37,931 nt of DNA from Sphingomonas parapaucimobilis NBRC 15100 (GCF_000787715.1 NZ_BBPI01000074.1:1-37931), one strand, 5' to 3'; positions 15,885 to 23,460 are shown, counted from the first letter of the stretch. The notes: generated by a model from the letters alone, not told the origin. Made by a program: numbers and translations.

Positions 15885-16532
15885 TTATCGCCCGCCGCTC
15901 AACTGGTCGACATCTCCCATGATCGTGTCAAGCGCAGTCTTGCTGCTGTCGGTTTCATGCAGACGCCGTGACGGCAACGAGCCTTCGTTCAGGATCGTCT
16001 CCAGCGCGACACGGCCGCGCGCCACGCGGCTCTTGATCGTGCCGACCGCGACGTTGCAGATTTCGGCCGCTTCCTCATAGGCAAAGCCGCCCGCACCGAC
16101 CAGGATCAACGCCTCGCGCTGCGGCTGCGGCAAGTGCATCAGCGCGCGCTGCATATCGCCCAGCTCGACATGGCGATCCTGGCTGGCCGGGGCCGCCAGA
16201 ATGCGGTCGGCGACCAGATCGTCCCACTCGCCCTTGAAGCGCGCGCGACGCATCTGCGACAGATACAGGTTGCGCAGGATGATGAAAGTCCAGGCACGCA
16301 TGTTCGTACCCGCCTGGAACCGCTGGCGCGCGGCCCACGCCTTCAACAGCGTTTCCTGCACCAGATCGTCGGCCAGATCGCGGCTGCCCGAAAGCGACCG
16401 GCCAAAGGCGCGCAGATGGGGGATCACGCGCGCCAGCTCCGCCTTGAATTCGGAATCTGGCAGCGCGACGTGCTCGACGGGCGCCTCAGGTGCGTCGTCC
16501 TCGAATTCGTCCCGCGTCAGTGGCTGCGTCAT
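15885..16532 (-). CDS. ecfG: EcfG family RNA polymerase sigma factor, general stress response
   Basis: A 215-aa ECF sigma factor. Region 2 contains SGSRDLADDLVQETLLKAW and FIILRNLYLSQMRRARFKGE; region 4 contains LPQPQREALILVGAGGFAYE and VAVGTIKSRVARGR. These match the alphaproteobacterial EcfG (ECF15) type, as does the company of phyR and nepR. It directs transcription from GGAAC-N16/17-CGTT promoters when NepR is titrated by phosphorylated PhyR. The start could be the ATG at 16532, chosen here, or the one at 16571; neither has a strong ribosome site. An 18-residue acidic N-terminus precedes region 2. Confidence 0.94.
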   Translation of the reverse strand: MTQPLTRDEFEDDAPEAPVEHVALPDSEFKAELARVIPHLRAFGRSLSGSRDLADDLVQETLLKAWAARQRFQAGTNMRAWTFIILRNLYLSQMRRARFKGEWDDLVADRILAAPASQDRHVELGDMQRALMHLPQPQREALILVGAGGFAYEEAAEICNVAVGTIKSRVARGRVALETILNEGSLPSRRLHETDSSKTALDTIMGDVDQLSGGR

Positions 16533-16638
16533 GAAAATCCGATCATCGGAAACGGCCGCCCTTGCGACCATTTCGAAACATAAGGGGCCGACCCAAAAAT
16601 AGCCAGCCGTCCCAAAAGGCTAATCGCAAAGCCCCGTG

Positions 16639-16776
16639 TCAGCGCAGCACCAGAAAGGCGAAGATCGCGATCACGAGCACCAGCGAGATGGGCAGGATGT
16701 ACCGCGTCACATGCGGCGTCGACCCTGCCCTGGCATCCTCTTTGGCGACATGAATGGGTTCATTGGAATCAGCCAT
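16639..16776 (-). CDS. 45-aa single-pass membrane protein between phyR and ecfG
   Basis: ATG at 16776 to TGA at 16639. The N-terminus MADSNEPIHVAKEDARAG is polar; then VTRYILPISLVLVIAIFAFL and VLR-stop form one hydrophobic helix reaching the C-terminus (a tail-anchored layout). A GAGG-like ribosome site precedes the ATG. It lies 51 bases after phyR and 106 bases before ecfG, all on the minus strand, so it is probably cotranscribed. I recognise no family. The clean signal and operon position support a real gene. Confidence 0.65.
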   Translation of the reverse strand: MADSNEPIHVAKEDARAGSTPHVTRYILPISLVLVIAIFAFLVLR

Positions 16777-16827
16777 GTCTGCCTCAACGCCTCTCAACCG
16801 TTTTGGGTCCGTAACCGTAGGTCTTTC

Positions 16828-17628
16828 TTATTCGGCCGGAACGGTGCTCTGGTCGAAGAACAGCGCCTGGCTGATCGCGGCCTTCACGGTCGACCGCTGG
16901 AACGGCTTGGTGATCAGGAAGGTCGGCTCCGGGCGCTCGCCGGTCAGCAGCCGCTCGGGGAAGGCGGTGATGAAGATCACCGGAACCTCGAACTCGGCCA
17001 GGATGTCCTTGACCGCATCGATGCCCGAACTGTCATCGGCCAGCTGGATGTCGGCCAGCACCAGGCCGGGCCGATCCTCCATGGCCAGCGCCACGGCCTC
17101 GTCACGGGTCACGGCGACGCCGGTGACTTCATGGCCCAGGTCGCGGACGATCGTCTCGATATCCATCGCGATGATCGGCTCATCCTCGATGATGAGCACG
17201 CGGGCGCGGGTCTGCTTCTCGATCTCGGCCAGCGCCTCGGACACGAGATTCTCGACCTCACTGGGCTCGACGTCGATCAGATAGGCGGCGTCCTCGGGCG
17301 TGAAGCCCTCCATCGCGGTCAGCAGCAGCGCCTGGCGCGATAGCGGGGTCATCCGGGCTAGGCGCGCGCGCGCCAGACCTTCATTGCCGTCGGCATCGAT
17401 ACCGTCATTGTCCAGCTCGTCATAATTGGCCGACGACCAGATGCCCTGGAACATGCGGTACAGCCCCAGGCGGGGATCGACGTCGCGCGGAAACTGGTCC
17501 GGGGCCGCGACGATCGCCTCCAGCGTGGCGCGGACATATTTGTCGCCGTGCATCTGGCTGCCGGTCAGGGCTCGGCCATAGCGCCGCAGGAAGGGAAGAT
17601 GGGGCGCAAGCTGCTGTCCAAGCGACAT
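16828..17628 (-). CDS. phyR: PhyR general stress response regulator (sigma-like plus receiver domain)
   Basis: A 266-aa anti-anti-sigma factor. Residues 1-135 form an EcfG-like decoy (LPFLRRYGRALTGSQMHGDK, then LARMTPLSRQALLLTAMEGF and a region 4-like helix-turn-helix). Residues 142-262 are a receiver domain (RARVLIIEDEPIIAMDIE) with phospho-acceptor D193 in LADIQLADD and the conserved Lys in FLITKPFQ. On phosphorylation the sigma-like domain captures NepR and frees EcfG. It is transcribed divergently from nepR and is followed by the small membrane gene and ecfG. Confidence 0.97.
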   Translation of the reverse strand: MSLGQQLAPHLPFLRRYGRALTGSQMHGDKYVRATLEAIVAAPDQFPRDVDPRLGLYRMFQGIWSSANYDELDNDGIDADGNEGLARARLARMTPLSRQALLLTAMEGFTPEDAAYLIDVEPSEVENLVSEALAEIEKQTRARVLIIEDEPIIAMDIETIVRDLGHEVTGVAVTRDEAVALAMEDRPGLVLADIQLADDSSGIDAVKDILAEFEVPVIFITAFPERLLTGERPEPTFLITKPFQRSTVKAAISQALFFDQSTVPAE

Positions 17629-17763
17629 GGGTAATAATCACTCCCTGAGGTATTCGCGGGCGCCTGATGTGCTGACCCCCGCGCATGTTTTCAATGCCGT
17701 TTCCCGAAATCTCCGTCAGACACGCCCTCTGGACGTCTCCTCTGGTTTTTTCGTATCGCATCG

Positions 17764-17789
17764 GGAACCAACAAGATCGAATTTGGTTT
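17764..17789 (+). promoter_or_regulatory. EcfG-type promoter of nepR
   Basis: GGAAC (17764-17768), 16-base spacer, GGTTT (17785-17789). This matches the EcfG consensus GGAAC-N16/17-CGTT at every key base except the first of the -10. It points towards nepR, about 100 bases upstream of its start, giving autoregulation of the stress switch. Confidence 0.7.
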
Positions 17790-17890
17790 CATCGCCACAT
17801 CAACTATGGCCCAGGCATGACGCCAACCGGCAGTGCCCATGGCCGCCATTGCGTCGGTTGCCCCGCTAGTGGGTCGTGCAGGGGGATATT

Positions 17891-18046
17891 TTGAGTTTGG
17901 GCAACAAGACGAAGAACACGCCGTCCGAAACGCCCCCAAAGGGCGGTCAGAAAGATGCGGGCTCGGCCCTTCGCCAGGCGTATCAGAAGACGGTGGACGA
18001 GCAAGTTCCTGCCGAGATGCTTGACCTTCTCAGCAAGCTGGACTGA
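17891..18046 (+). CDS. nepR: NepR anti-sigma factor
   Basis: A 51-aa NepR protein. The core SALRQAYQKTVDEQVPAEML plus DLLSKLD ends the protein, as is usual. It has no ATG: a TTG at 17891 preceded by AGGGGG five bases away fits best, and an in-frame GTG at 17876 is the alternative; a TAG at 17867 limits the frame. NepR holds EcfG inactive and is itself captured by phosphorylated PhyR. It is followed after 12 bases by the histidine kinase-like gene. The short length and non-ATG start make it easy to miss. Confidence 0.88.
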   Translation: MSLGNKTKNTPSETPPKGGQKDAGSALRQAYQKTVDEQVPAEMLDLLSKLD

Positions 18047-18058
18047 ACGTCCGGCTGA

Positions 18059-19645
18059 ATGGCCAGCACCCCTCCCCAAGATATCGAGGCGCCCGAGCGC
18101 CTTCGCCCCGCTCCGCCCCGTCTCGCCACGGGTGCGAAGCTCGTTCTCGTGCTGGGCAGCACCCTGCTCATTCTGGCGGCCATCGCGGTATTCGCGACGC
18201 TCCAGACGACCAGGCTTGCGGACAGCGAGGCGAGCGGGCGGTTGCGGATCGCGGCGAACGAAGATGCGCGTGCCATCGCCACCGAGCTGATGGGCGACAT
18301 GACGGCGCTGCGCGTCGCCGTCCGCGCCATGGGCCAGGATCCGCTCGACATGCCAAGCTGCGCGCGCGCCCAGGGCGTGTTCGCGCAGCAATCGATGACC
18401 GGCGCGCGCTTCCTCATCACCAGCCGCGCGGGCAAGGTCCTGTGCGGCGATCCGCTGCCTGCGGCATTGCCGACCCAGGTCGACGGATCGCCGATCGGGG
18501 CCGACATCCTGCCCGGCAAGGGATTGGTGCTGTCGGTCGCCAGCCAGGACGGCCGCGCCCAAGCCCGTGCCTTCTTCCCCCTGCCGTTCCTTGAGTCGCT
18601 GGTCGACCAGAGCAACCCGACCAGTCCGATTGAGTCCGTACTGGAGCTGGACGGCGAGCTGCTTCCTATCAAGCAGCTTTCGCGTCAGGGTGCGCTGGAG
18701 CGGAGAAAGTCGATGCGGACCGAGCTGGGCATTGCCGGCCTGGTCCTGCGCACCTCCACGCCGAGCGCGCCGATCACGTCGTCGCTGATCGTGGCGCTCG
18801 CGCTGCCGCTACTGATGTGGCTGGCCGCCGTGGTGCTGGGCTGGTTCATCGTCGACCGGCTGCTCATCCGCCCGCTGCGCCGACTGCGCGCGATCGTCGC
18901 GACCTATCAACCGGGCGAGGTTCTCGACATTTCCGGGGTCGAGGCCGCGCCCGCGCAGGAAATCCGCGACCTGGCCGACACGTTCGAGGCGATCACCCGT
19001 ACCGTCGCCACCCACGGGGCCGGTCTGGCCGAAGGGCTGGTGCGCCAGACCAAGCTGACCCGTGAGGTCCATCACCGCGTCAAGAACAACCTGCAGGTCA
19101 TCTCCAGCCTCATCAACTTCCATGCGCGCGGCGCGACGGGGCCGGAGGCGATGGCCGCCTATTCCTCGATCCAGCGCCGGGTCGATGCGCTGGCGGTCGT
19201 CCACCGCCACCATTTTGCCGAGCTGGAGGAAAATCGCGGGCTGAACCTGCGCACGATGATCGGCGAACTGGCCGCCAATATCCGCGCCACCGCGCCGGAA
19301 AATGCCGCGGGAATCGGTATCTCGCTCGACGTGGCCCCCCTGTTGGTCAACCAGGACGTGGCGGTCGCCGTCGCTTTCCTCGTCACCGAGACGATCGAGC
19401 TGGCGATGAACTGCGATCCGGCCGCGCAGATCCGCGTGGCGATCAAGCCCGCCGAACAGGAAGGCCGCGCAGTCGTCCGCGTCGTCACCCGTGCGCTGGT
19501 CGAGACGGACCAGCTCCGCCACCTGATCGGCAAGCGCTATGGCCGGGTCATGGAGGGGCTGGCACGGCAGCTTCGTGCGCCCCTGCATCACGATCCGCTG
19601 GTCGGCGCCTATGAGATCGCCATCCCCATTGTCGGGCGCGACTGA
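18059..19645 (+). CDS. HisKA_2 sensor kinase-like protein with degenerate ATP-binding boxes (PhyP-like)
   Basis: A 528-aa membrane sensor. TM helix 1 is at about 24-48, a periplasmic domain at 49-240, TM helix 2 at about 241-267, and a HAMP-like segment at 268-320. The HisKA_2 dimerisation helix LTREVHHRVKNNLQVISSLI carries the phospho-His (H338/H339; the one before Arg is expected). The catalytic domain keeps the N-box remnant ETIELAMN, but the D-x-G-x-G (G1) box is replaced by VRVVTRALVETDQ and the GLGL (G2) region by RYGRVMEGLARQL. It may therefore bind ATP poorly. In Sphingomonas melonis, PhyP at the PhyR locus acts as a negative regulator/phosphatase of PhyR; this gene is likely its counterpart. 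Confidence 0.85.
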   Translation: MASTPPQDIEAPERLRPAPPRLATGAKLVLVLGSTLLILAAIAVFATLQTTRLADSEASGRLRIAANEDARAIATELMGDMTALRVAVRAMGQDPLDMPSCARAQGVFAQQSMTGARFLITSRAGKVLCGDPLPAALPTQVDGSPIGADILPGKGLVLSVASQDGRAQARAFFPLPFLESLVDQSNPTSPIESVLELDGELLPIKQLSRQGALERRKSMRTELGIAGLVLRTSTPSAPITSSLIVALALPLLMWLAAVVLGWFIVDRLLIRPLRRLRAIVATYQPGEVLDISGVEAAPAQEIRDLADTFEAITRTVATHGAGLAEGLVRQTKLTREVHHRVKNNLQVISSLINFHARGATGPEAMAAYSSIQRRVDALAVVHRHHFAELEENRGLNLRTMIGELAANIRATAPENAAGIGISLDVAPLLVNQDVAVAVAFLVTETIELAMNCDPAAQIRVAIKPAEQEGRAVVRVVTRALVETDQLRHLIGKRYGRVMEGLARQLRAPLHHDPLVGAYEIAIPIVGRD

Positions 19646-19682
19646 CTTTATTAAAAAAAGATCGGCGCTCGTCAAAAAGGCG

Positions 19683-19708
19683 GGAACCCCTGCCCGGGCA
19701 GCGTGTTT
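19683..19708 (+). promoter_or_regulatory. EcfG-type promoter downstream of the kinase-like gene
   Basis: GGAAC (19683-19687), 16-base spacer, TGTTT (19704-19708). It matches the EcfG consensus as well as the nepR promoter does. No convincing ORF follows within 200 bases; a strong C-rich hairpin structure does, hence the sRNA proposal. Confidence 0.65.
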
Positions 19709-19714
19709 TGATCT

Positions 19715-19815
19715 TCGGATAGCGAACTTATGCCCCCCCGCTCTCGCTGTCCAAGCCATAGGCCTGGAAGCGTCCACCCTCCCCCCCCCGGTGACGCTTC
19801 CAGGCCTTAATCCTT
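19715..19815 (+). ncRNA. Candidate EcfG-dependent small RNA with C-rich loops (GsrN-like)
   Basis: About 100 bases starting roughly seven bases after the -10 element at 19704-19708. First hairpin: ATAGCGA (19719-19725) pairs with TCGCTGT (19744-19750) and exposes a loop containing seven C in a row (19732-19738). Second hairpin: a perfect 15-bp stem, AGGCCTGGAAGCGTC (19760-19774) with its complement at 19793-19807, and a loop with a run of nine C (19781-19789), followed by TTAATCCTTTT as a terminator-like tail. In Caulobacter the sigma-T dependent sRNA GsrN is encoded near the same stress locus and works through a C-rich loop. Position, promoter and loop agree; the ends are estimates. Confidence 0.5.
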
Positions 19816-19927
19816 TTCAGGGCCACCGCCCTATCTCCCGATATCTGGCACAGCGTCCGTAACAGAGGCGGAACGATTGCACGCCTGACGCATTGATCGG
19901 CAACGGAATTCATCGAGGAGACTGAGA

Positions 19928-20062
19928 ATGCGTAAGCTCATGGGTCTGGCAATCGTCGCGGGTGCGCTGATGGTCAGCGCGTGCAACACCGTGGAAGGCG
20001 TTGGCAAGGACGTCAGCTCGGCAGGCAACACCGTCGCCAAGACGGCCGACAAGTCCAAGTAA
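19928..20062 (+). CDS. Entericidin-like small lipoprotein
   Basis: A 44-aa protein with lipoprotein signal MRKLMGLAIVAGALMVSAC (lipobox VSAC, Cys19) and the entericidin signature NTVEGVGKDVSSAGNTVAK. Entericidin A/B proteins are tiny cell-envelope lipoproteins, often stress-induced. A GAGGAGAC ribosome site lies just upstream. It follows the candidate sRNA and may be stress-regulated; GGAAC occurs at 19870-19874 but the -10 is poor (CATT). An intrinsic terminator follows at 20090. Confidence 0.88.
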   Translation: MRKLMGLAIVAGALMVSACNTVEGVGKDVSSAGNTVAKTADKSK

Positions 20063-20089
20063 GCCTTTCACCCGGCTGACTTTGCAAAA

Positions 20090-20122
20090 GGGCTCCGGCG
20101 GGCTTCCGTCGGGGTCCTTTTT
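20090..20122 (+). terminator. Intrinsic terminator of the entericidin gene
   Basis: A 12-bp stem (20090-20101 with 20106-20117, including three G-U pairs) and a GCTT loop, followed by TTTTT. It lies 27 bases after the lipoprotein stop. Confidence 0.85.
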
Positions 20123-20167
20123 GTTTTGGGGCGGGGTGGGGCAGCTTCATGCATTATGCTTTAGCCG

Positions 20168-20194
20168 TCGGGCGGACGATATGCCTCCGCCCGA
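20168..20194. repeat. Inverted repeat in the 334-base gap before tatC
   Basis: TCGGGCGGA and TCCGCCCGA form a 9-bp stem with a 9-base loop. The gap 20063-20396 holds, in order, the lipoprotein terminator, this hairpin, a family B repeat pair and the tatC terminator; I see no gene in it. Its role is unknown. Confidence 0.5.
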
Positions 20195-20234
20195 TCGCGG
20201 GCGTTAAGGCCCCCCATAGGGGTAATTCCGCCCT

Positions 20235-20321
20235 TGGCCTTCGACTTCACTCAGGCTGAACGGCTGTTGGGGTTCGACCTATTTCCCTCGCTCCGTTCAG
20301 CCTGAGCGAAGTCGAAGGCCA
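20235..20321. repeat. Inverted pair of the short repeat, family B, pair 2
   Basis: The unit TGGCCTTCGACTTCACTCAG and following bases (20235-20263) and the inverse unit beginning CCGTTCAGCCTGAGCGAAGT (20293-20321) differ from each other at one or two positions. The order is opposite to that of the pair at 3452-3541. The pair lies between converging transcripts. Confidence 0.85.
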
Positions 20322-20342
20322 CATCCCATTCCTCCGCCCAAC

Positions 20343-20372
20343 AAAAAAGGGTCCCGGCTTTCACCGAGACCC
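20343..20372 (-). terminator. Intrinsic terminator of the tat operon
   Basis: On the minus strand GGGTCTCGG pairs with CCGGGACCC (one internal mismatch), followed by TTTTTT. It lies 24 bases after the tatC stop codon. Confidence 0.85.
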
Positions 20373-20396
20373 CCCACACTCCCAGACCCGACCCGA

Positions 20397-21182
20397 TCAC
20401 GCCACCGCGTCAGCGTCCTCTTCCACGGCCGCCTGCTTCGACCGAGACCGCTCAGTGAACCAGATGCCGATGATCGCCAGCTCGTAGAGAATGATGAGCG
20501 GCACCGCGAGCAGCACCTGCGACATCAGGTCCGGTGGGGTCAGCACCGCCGCCACGGCCGTCGCCGCGACGATGGCATAGCGCCGCGCGCCGATCAGCTG
20601 TTTGCGGGTGACGATCCCCGCCCGCTCCAGCAGCATCAGTAGCACCGGCAGCAGGAAGGCCAGGCCGAAGGCGAACAGGAACTGCATCACGAAGGACAGG
20701 TAATTGCCGATCGCGGGCAGCGCCTCTCGCTTCACGCCGCCGACCATGCCGTCAAAGCCCAGCAGGAAGTGCAGCGCCATCGGGATGGCGATGTAATAGG
20801 CCATCGCCGCGCCCATCAGGAACAGCACGGGCGTCGCCAGCAGGAAGGGCAGCAGCGCCTTCTTTTCCTTGCGGTACAGGCCCGGCGCGACGAACTGCCA
20901 CAGCTGGTTGGCGATCACCGGGAAGGAGATCATCATCGCGGCGAAGAACGACACCTTCACCTGGACGAAGAACGCCTCGAAAATCTGGGTATAGACCAAG
21001 GTCCCCTGCCCGGCGCGCAGCAGCGGCTTGGCCAGGAAGCCGAAGATCGACTCCGAAAAATACATCGACACGCCAAAGGCCAGCCCTACCGCGATGATGC
21101 AGTACAGCAGCCGCCGACGCAGCTCGATCAGATGCTCCAGCAGGGGGGCGCGGCTGGCGTCGATATCGTCCTGGTCGCTCAC
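20397..21182 (-). CDS. tatC: Twin-arginine translocase subunit TatC
   Basis: A 261-aa polytopic inner membrane protein that, with TatB, recognises twin-arginine signal peptides for export of folded proteins. The N-terminal block LLEHLIELRRRLLYCI with the essential cytosolic Glu and Arg, FQVKVSFFAAMMISFPVIAN-type helices (here FFVQVKVSFF), and six hydrophobic helices are seen. The C-terminus is short and charged. The start is a GTG at 21182 overlapping the tatB TGA (GTGA). Confidence 0.96.
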   Translation of the reverse strand: MSDQDDIDASRAPLLEHLIELRRRLLYCIIAVGLAFGVSMYFSESIFGFLAKPLLRAGQGTLVYTQIFEAFFVQVKVSFFAAMMISFPVIANQLWQFVAPGLYRKEKKALLPFLLATPVLFLMGAAMAYYIAIPMALHFLLGFDGMVGGVKREALPAIGNYLSFVMQFLFAFGLAFLLPVLLMLLERAGIVTRKQLIGARRYAIVAATAVAAVLTPPDLMSQVLLAVPLIILYELAIIGIWFTERSRSKQAAVEEDADAVA

Positions 21183-21631
21183 GATGCTGCCCCCTCGGTC
21201 CCGCGCGAGGGATGCTCGCCCATGGGCGCAGGCGAAACGACCGGCTTTTCGACCATCACCGGCCGATCGCTGTGATCCGCCTGATCGTGCGCCTGGGGAT
21301 CGCGGTGCGGCGCATCGGGCGTCGTGTGATCCGGCAGCGCTGCCGGGGTCGTCGCTGGCGGCGTCGCCTCGGCATCGACATGCGGAGGCGCGTCGGCGGC
21401 ATGCTCGCGCATGATCCGCTCATTCTCCGCGGCCCAGCGCTTTTCCATTTCCTCCAGCTCGGCCTCCCGGACCATATTGTCGAAGCCCTGGCGAAACTGG
21501 CGCGTGACGCCGCGCGCCTTGCCCACCCAATAGCCGACGACAAGCATCGCCTTGGGCAAGTCCTTGGGACCGATCACGACGAGCGCGACGATGGCGACCA
21601 GCAGGAACTCGCTGGAATCGATGTTGAACAT
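21179..21631 (-). CDS. tatB: Twin-arginine translocase subunit TatB
   Basis: A 150-aa protein with one N-terminal helix and the TatB signature MFNIDSSEFLLVAIVALVVI followed by GPKDLPKAM. An amphipathic helix comes next (VGKARGVTRQFRQGFDNM), then a Pro/Ala/His-rich variable tail. It forms the signal-peptide receptor with TatC and is coupled to it by a four-base overlap. Confidence 0.95.
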   Translation of the reverse strand: MFNIDSSEFLLVAIVALVVIGPKDLPKAMLVVGYWVGKARGVTRQFRQGFDNMVREAELEEMEKRWAAENERIMREHAADAPPHVDAEATPPATTPAALPDHTTPDAPHRDPQAHDQADHSDRPVMVEKPVVSPAPMGEHPSRGTEGAAS

Positions 21632-21663
21632 GAAAGTCCGCTGCTGGCTTTAACGGACCGGGA

Positions 21664-21900
21664 TCAGCGATCGTCGCGCACGCGCTCGCCATCGCGATCG
21701 AAGGCGGGCTCGGCCGACTTCTGCGCCTCGATCCGCGCCGACGGCTTGGCGGACGTCTCGTCTTCCTCGGCCATGCCCTTCTTGAAGTTCTTCACACCCT
21801 TGGCGACATCGCCCATCAGGTTCGAGAAACGCCCGCCGCCGAGCAGAAGGATCGCGACGACCGCGAGGACGAGAAGGTGGATCGGGCTAAAGCTGCCCAT
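21664..21900 (-). CDS. tatA: Twin-arginine translocase subunit TatA
   Basis: A 78-aa pore-forming Tat subunit: MGSFSPIHLLVLAVVAILLL, then GGGRFSNLMGDVAKGVKNFK with the F-G-x-K-x-type amphipathic helix, and an acidic tail. It oligomerises to let folded proteins through the inner membrane. An AGGAG ribosome site lies well placed before the ATG. First gene of tatABC, 153 bases after scpB. Confidence 0.95.
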   Translation of the reverse strand: MGSFSPIHLLVLAVVAILLLGGGRFSNLMGDVAKGVKNFKKGMAEEDETSAKPSARIEAQKSAEPAFDRDGERVRDDR

Positions 21901-22053
21901 GGCACGTCTCCTGGAATTTCTATCTATCTAGGCTTTGGCATCACCAGCGGCAATGGGCCAACGGCAATGGTCGAGCGATGGCATGGCCCCCGATCGGGGA
22001 TGCAAGGGCCGTGGCGGAGCATTGTGACGCGGCCATGACGCAAAGGAAAGCAC

Positions 22054-22668
22054 TCAATCGCGTTCCTCCTCACCCGAATCCGGGGCGGAGTCGGGCATAT
22101 CCTCGTCCCCCATCCGCTCCAGCGCCAGATCGACCGGATCGAGCAACCCGGCGGCGCGCAGATCCTCCAGCCCCGGCAGGTCCCGCCTGCTGGTCAGCCC
22201 GAAATGCTGGAGAAAGGCGGGCGTCGTCGCATAGATCAGCGGCCGCCCCGGCACCTCGCGCCGTCCGGCGGGGCGCACCCAGCCCGCCTCCATCAGCACG
22301 TCGAGCGTGCCCTTGGAGATGGCGACGCCGCGTATCGCCTCGATCTCCGCCCGGCTGACGGGTTCGTGATAGGCGATGATCGCCAGCGTCTCGATGGCGG
22401 CGCGCGACAGGCGGCGCGCTTCCTCCCGGTCGCGGCGGAGCAGATGCGCCAGATCGGGCGCGGTCTGGAAATGCCAGCGGTCGCCGCGCCGCACGAGCAT
22501 GATGCCCCGCCCGCGATACTGCGCCTCCAACCGCTCCAGCGCCGCGCGGATATCGCCGCCCCCCTTCCCCACGCCGACATGCGCGCGGATCGAATCCACG
22601 CTCATCGGCTCGGGCGAGGCGAACAGCACCGCCTCGACGGCGCGGACGATCGGGTCGATCTCGGTCAT
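22054..22668 (-). CDS. scpB: Segregation and condensation protein B
   Basis: A 204-aa winged-helix kleisin-associated protein of the SMC-ScpAB condensin, which compacts and helps separate chromosomes. Typical blocks are AVEAVLFASPEPMSVDSIRA, LSRAAIETLAIIAYHEPVSR with AEIEAIRGV, and GRREVPGRPLIYATT. The ATG overlaps the scpA stop (ATGA). The acidic C-terminal tail varies in this family. Confidence 0.95.
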   Translation of the reverse strand: MTEIDPIVRAVEAVLFASPEPMSVDSIRAHVGVGKGGGDIRAALERLEAQYRGRGIMLVRRGDRWHFQTAPDLAHLLRRDREEARRLSRAAIETLAIIAYHEPVSRAEIEAIRGVAISKGTLDVLMEAGWVRPAGRREVPGRPLIYATTPAFLQHFGLTSRRDLPGLEDLRAAGLLDPVDLALERMGDEDMPDSAPDSGEEERD

Positions 22669-23390
22669 GGCGCGGGCTGGCGGATCAGCAGCGGCGCGAA
22701 AGGGGCCGCCTGGCGGAGTTCGACTTTACCCTGTCGCGCCAGTTCCAGCACCGCCAGGAAGCTCGACGCCAGCGCCGACCGTCGCAATCGCTCGCTGCCG
22801 TCGGGCAGGAAGGTCTCGATCGCCGACCAGTCGATCCGGCTGCCGACCAGCATCGACACCCGCTCCAGCGCGGCCTCCAGCGTCATGACCTGCCGATCGG
22901 CGACGACATGCATGACGGGGCGGGTGCGCGCGTTGATCCGGCCATAGGCGGAGATCAGGTCGTACAGCTCGGCCTGCCACAGCGCCTTGCGCTGCACCGC
23001 CAGCCCCTCGGGCGCGCCGCGCGCGAAGACGTCACGGCCCAGCCGGTCGCGCGCCATCAGTCGTGCGCCGCATTCCCGCATCGCCGCCAGCCGTTCCAGC
23101 CGGAGTTGCAAGCGCAGCGCCATCTCTTCGGGGTCGGGCTCCTCCTCGGGCTGGCGCGGCAGCAGCAGCGAGGATTTGAGATAGGCCAGCCACGCGGCCA
23201 TCACCAGGTAATCGGCGGCCAGCTCCAGCTGCATCCGCCCCGCCTTGTCGACGAAGCGCAGATATTGCTCTACCAGCGCCAGGATCGAAATTTGCCGCAG
23301 ATCGACCTTTTGCGAACGGGCCAGCGACAGCAACAGGTCGAGCGGCCCCTCCCACCCGTCCAGATCAAGCGTCAGCTGTTCCCCCGTCAT
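22665..23390 (-). CDS. scpA: Segregation and condensation protein A
   Basis: A 241-aa kleisin that bridges SMC heads. The N-terminal block LDGWEGPLDLLLSLARSQKV and the helix LELAADYLVMAAWLAYLKSS are diagnostic, and the C-terminal winged-helix SSFLAVLELARQGKVELRQ is present. I choose the ATG at 23390 (MTGEQLTLDLDG); the open frame continuing upstream to 23759 is the shadow of a repeat and of nagZ. Coupled to scpB. Confidence 0.94.
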   Translation of the reverse strand: MTGEQLTLDLDGWEGPLDLLLSLARSQKVDLRQISILALVEQYLRFVDKAGRMQLELAADYLVMAAWLAYLKSSLLLPRQPEEEPDPEEMALRLQLRLERLAAMRECGARLMARDRLGRDVFARGAPEGLAVQRKALWQAELYDLISAYGRINARTRPVMHVVADRQVMTLEAALERVSMLVGSRIDWSAIETFLPDGSERLRRSALASSFLAVLELARQGKVELRQAAPFAPLLIRQPAP

Positions 23391-23460
23391 CGCGGGGAAC
23401 TTAGCGGCGATGCGAAGCCATGGCGAGACAGGCGACGTATCTTTCCTCGCCCTTTCCAAA

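Noticed and set aside
19731..19810. Short ATG frame (26 codons, Pro-rich) inside the candidate sRNA
   Set aside because: It has no ribosome site, and its codons are dictated by the C-runs and the hairpin, so the RNA structure explains the sequence better.
19870..19894. GGAAC followed at 16 bases by CATT, before the entericidin-like gene
   Set aside because: The -10 lacks the GTT core, so I do not call it an EcfG promoter, though stress control of this gene is plausible.
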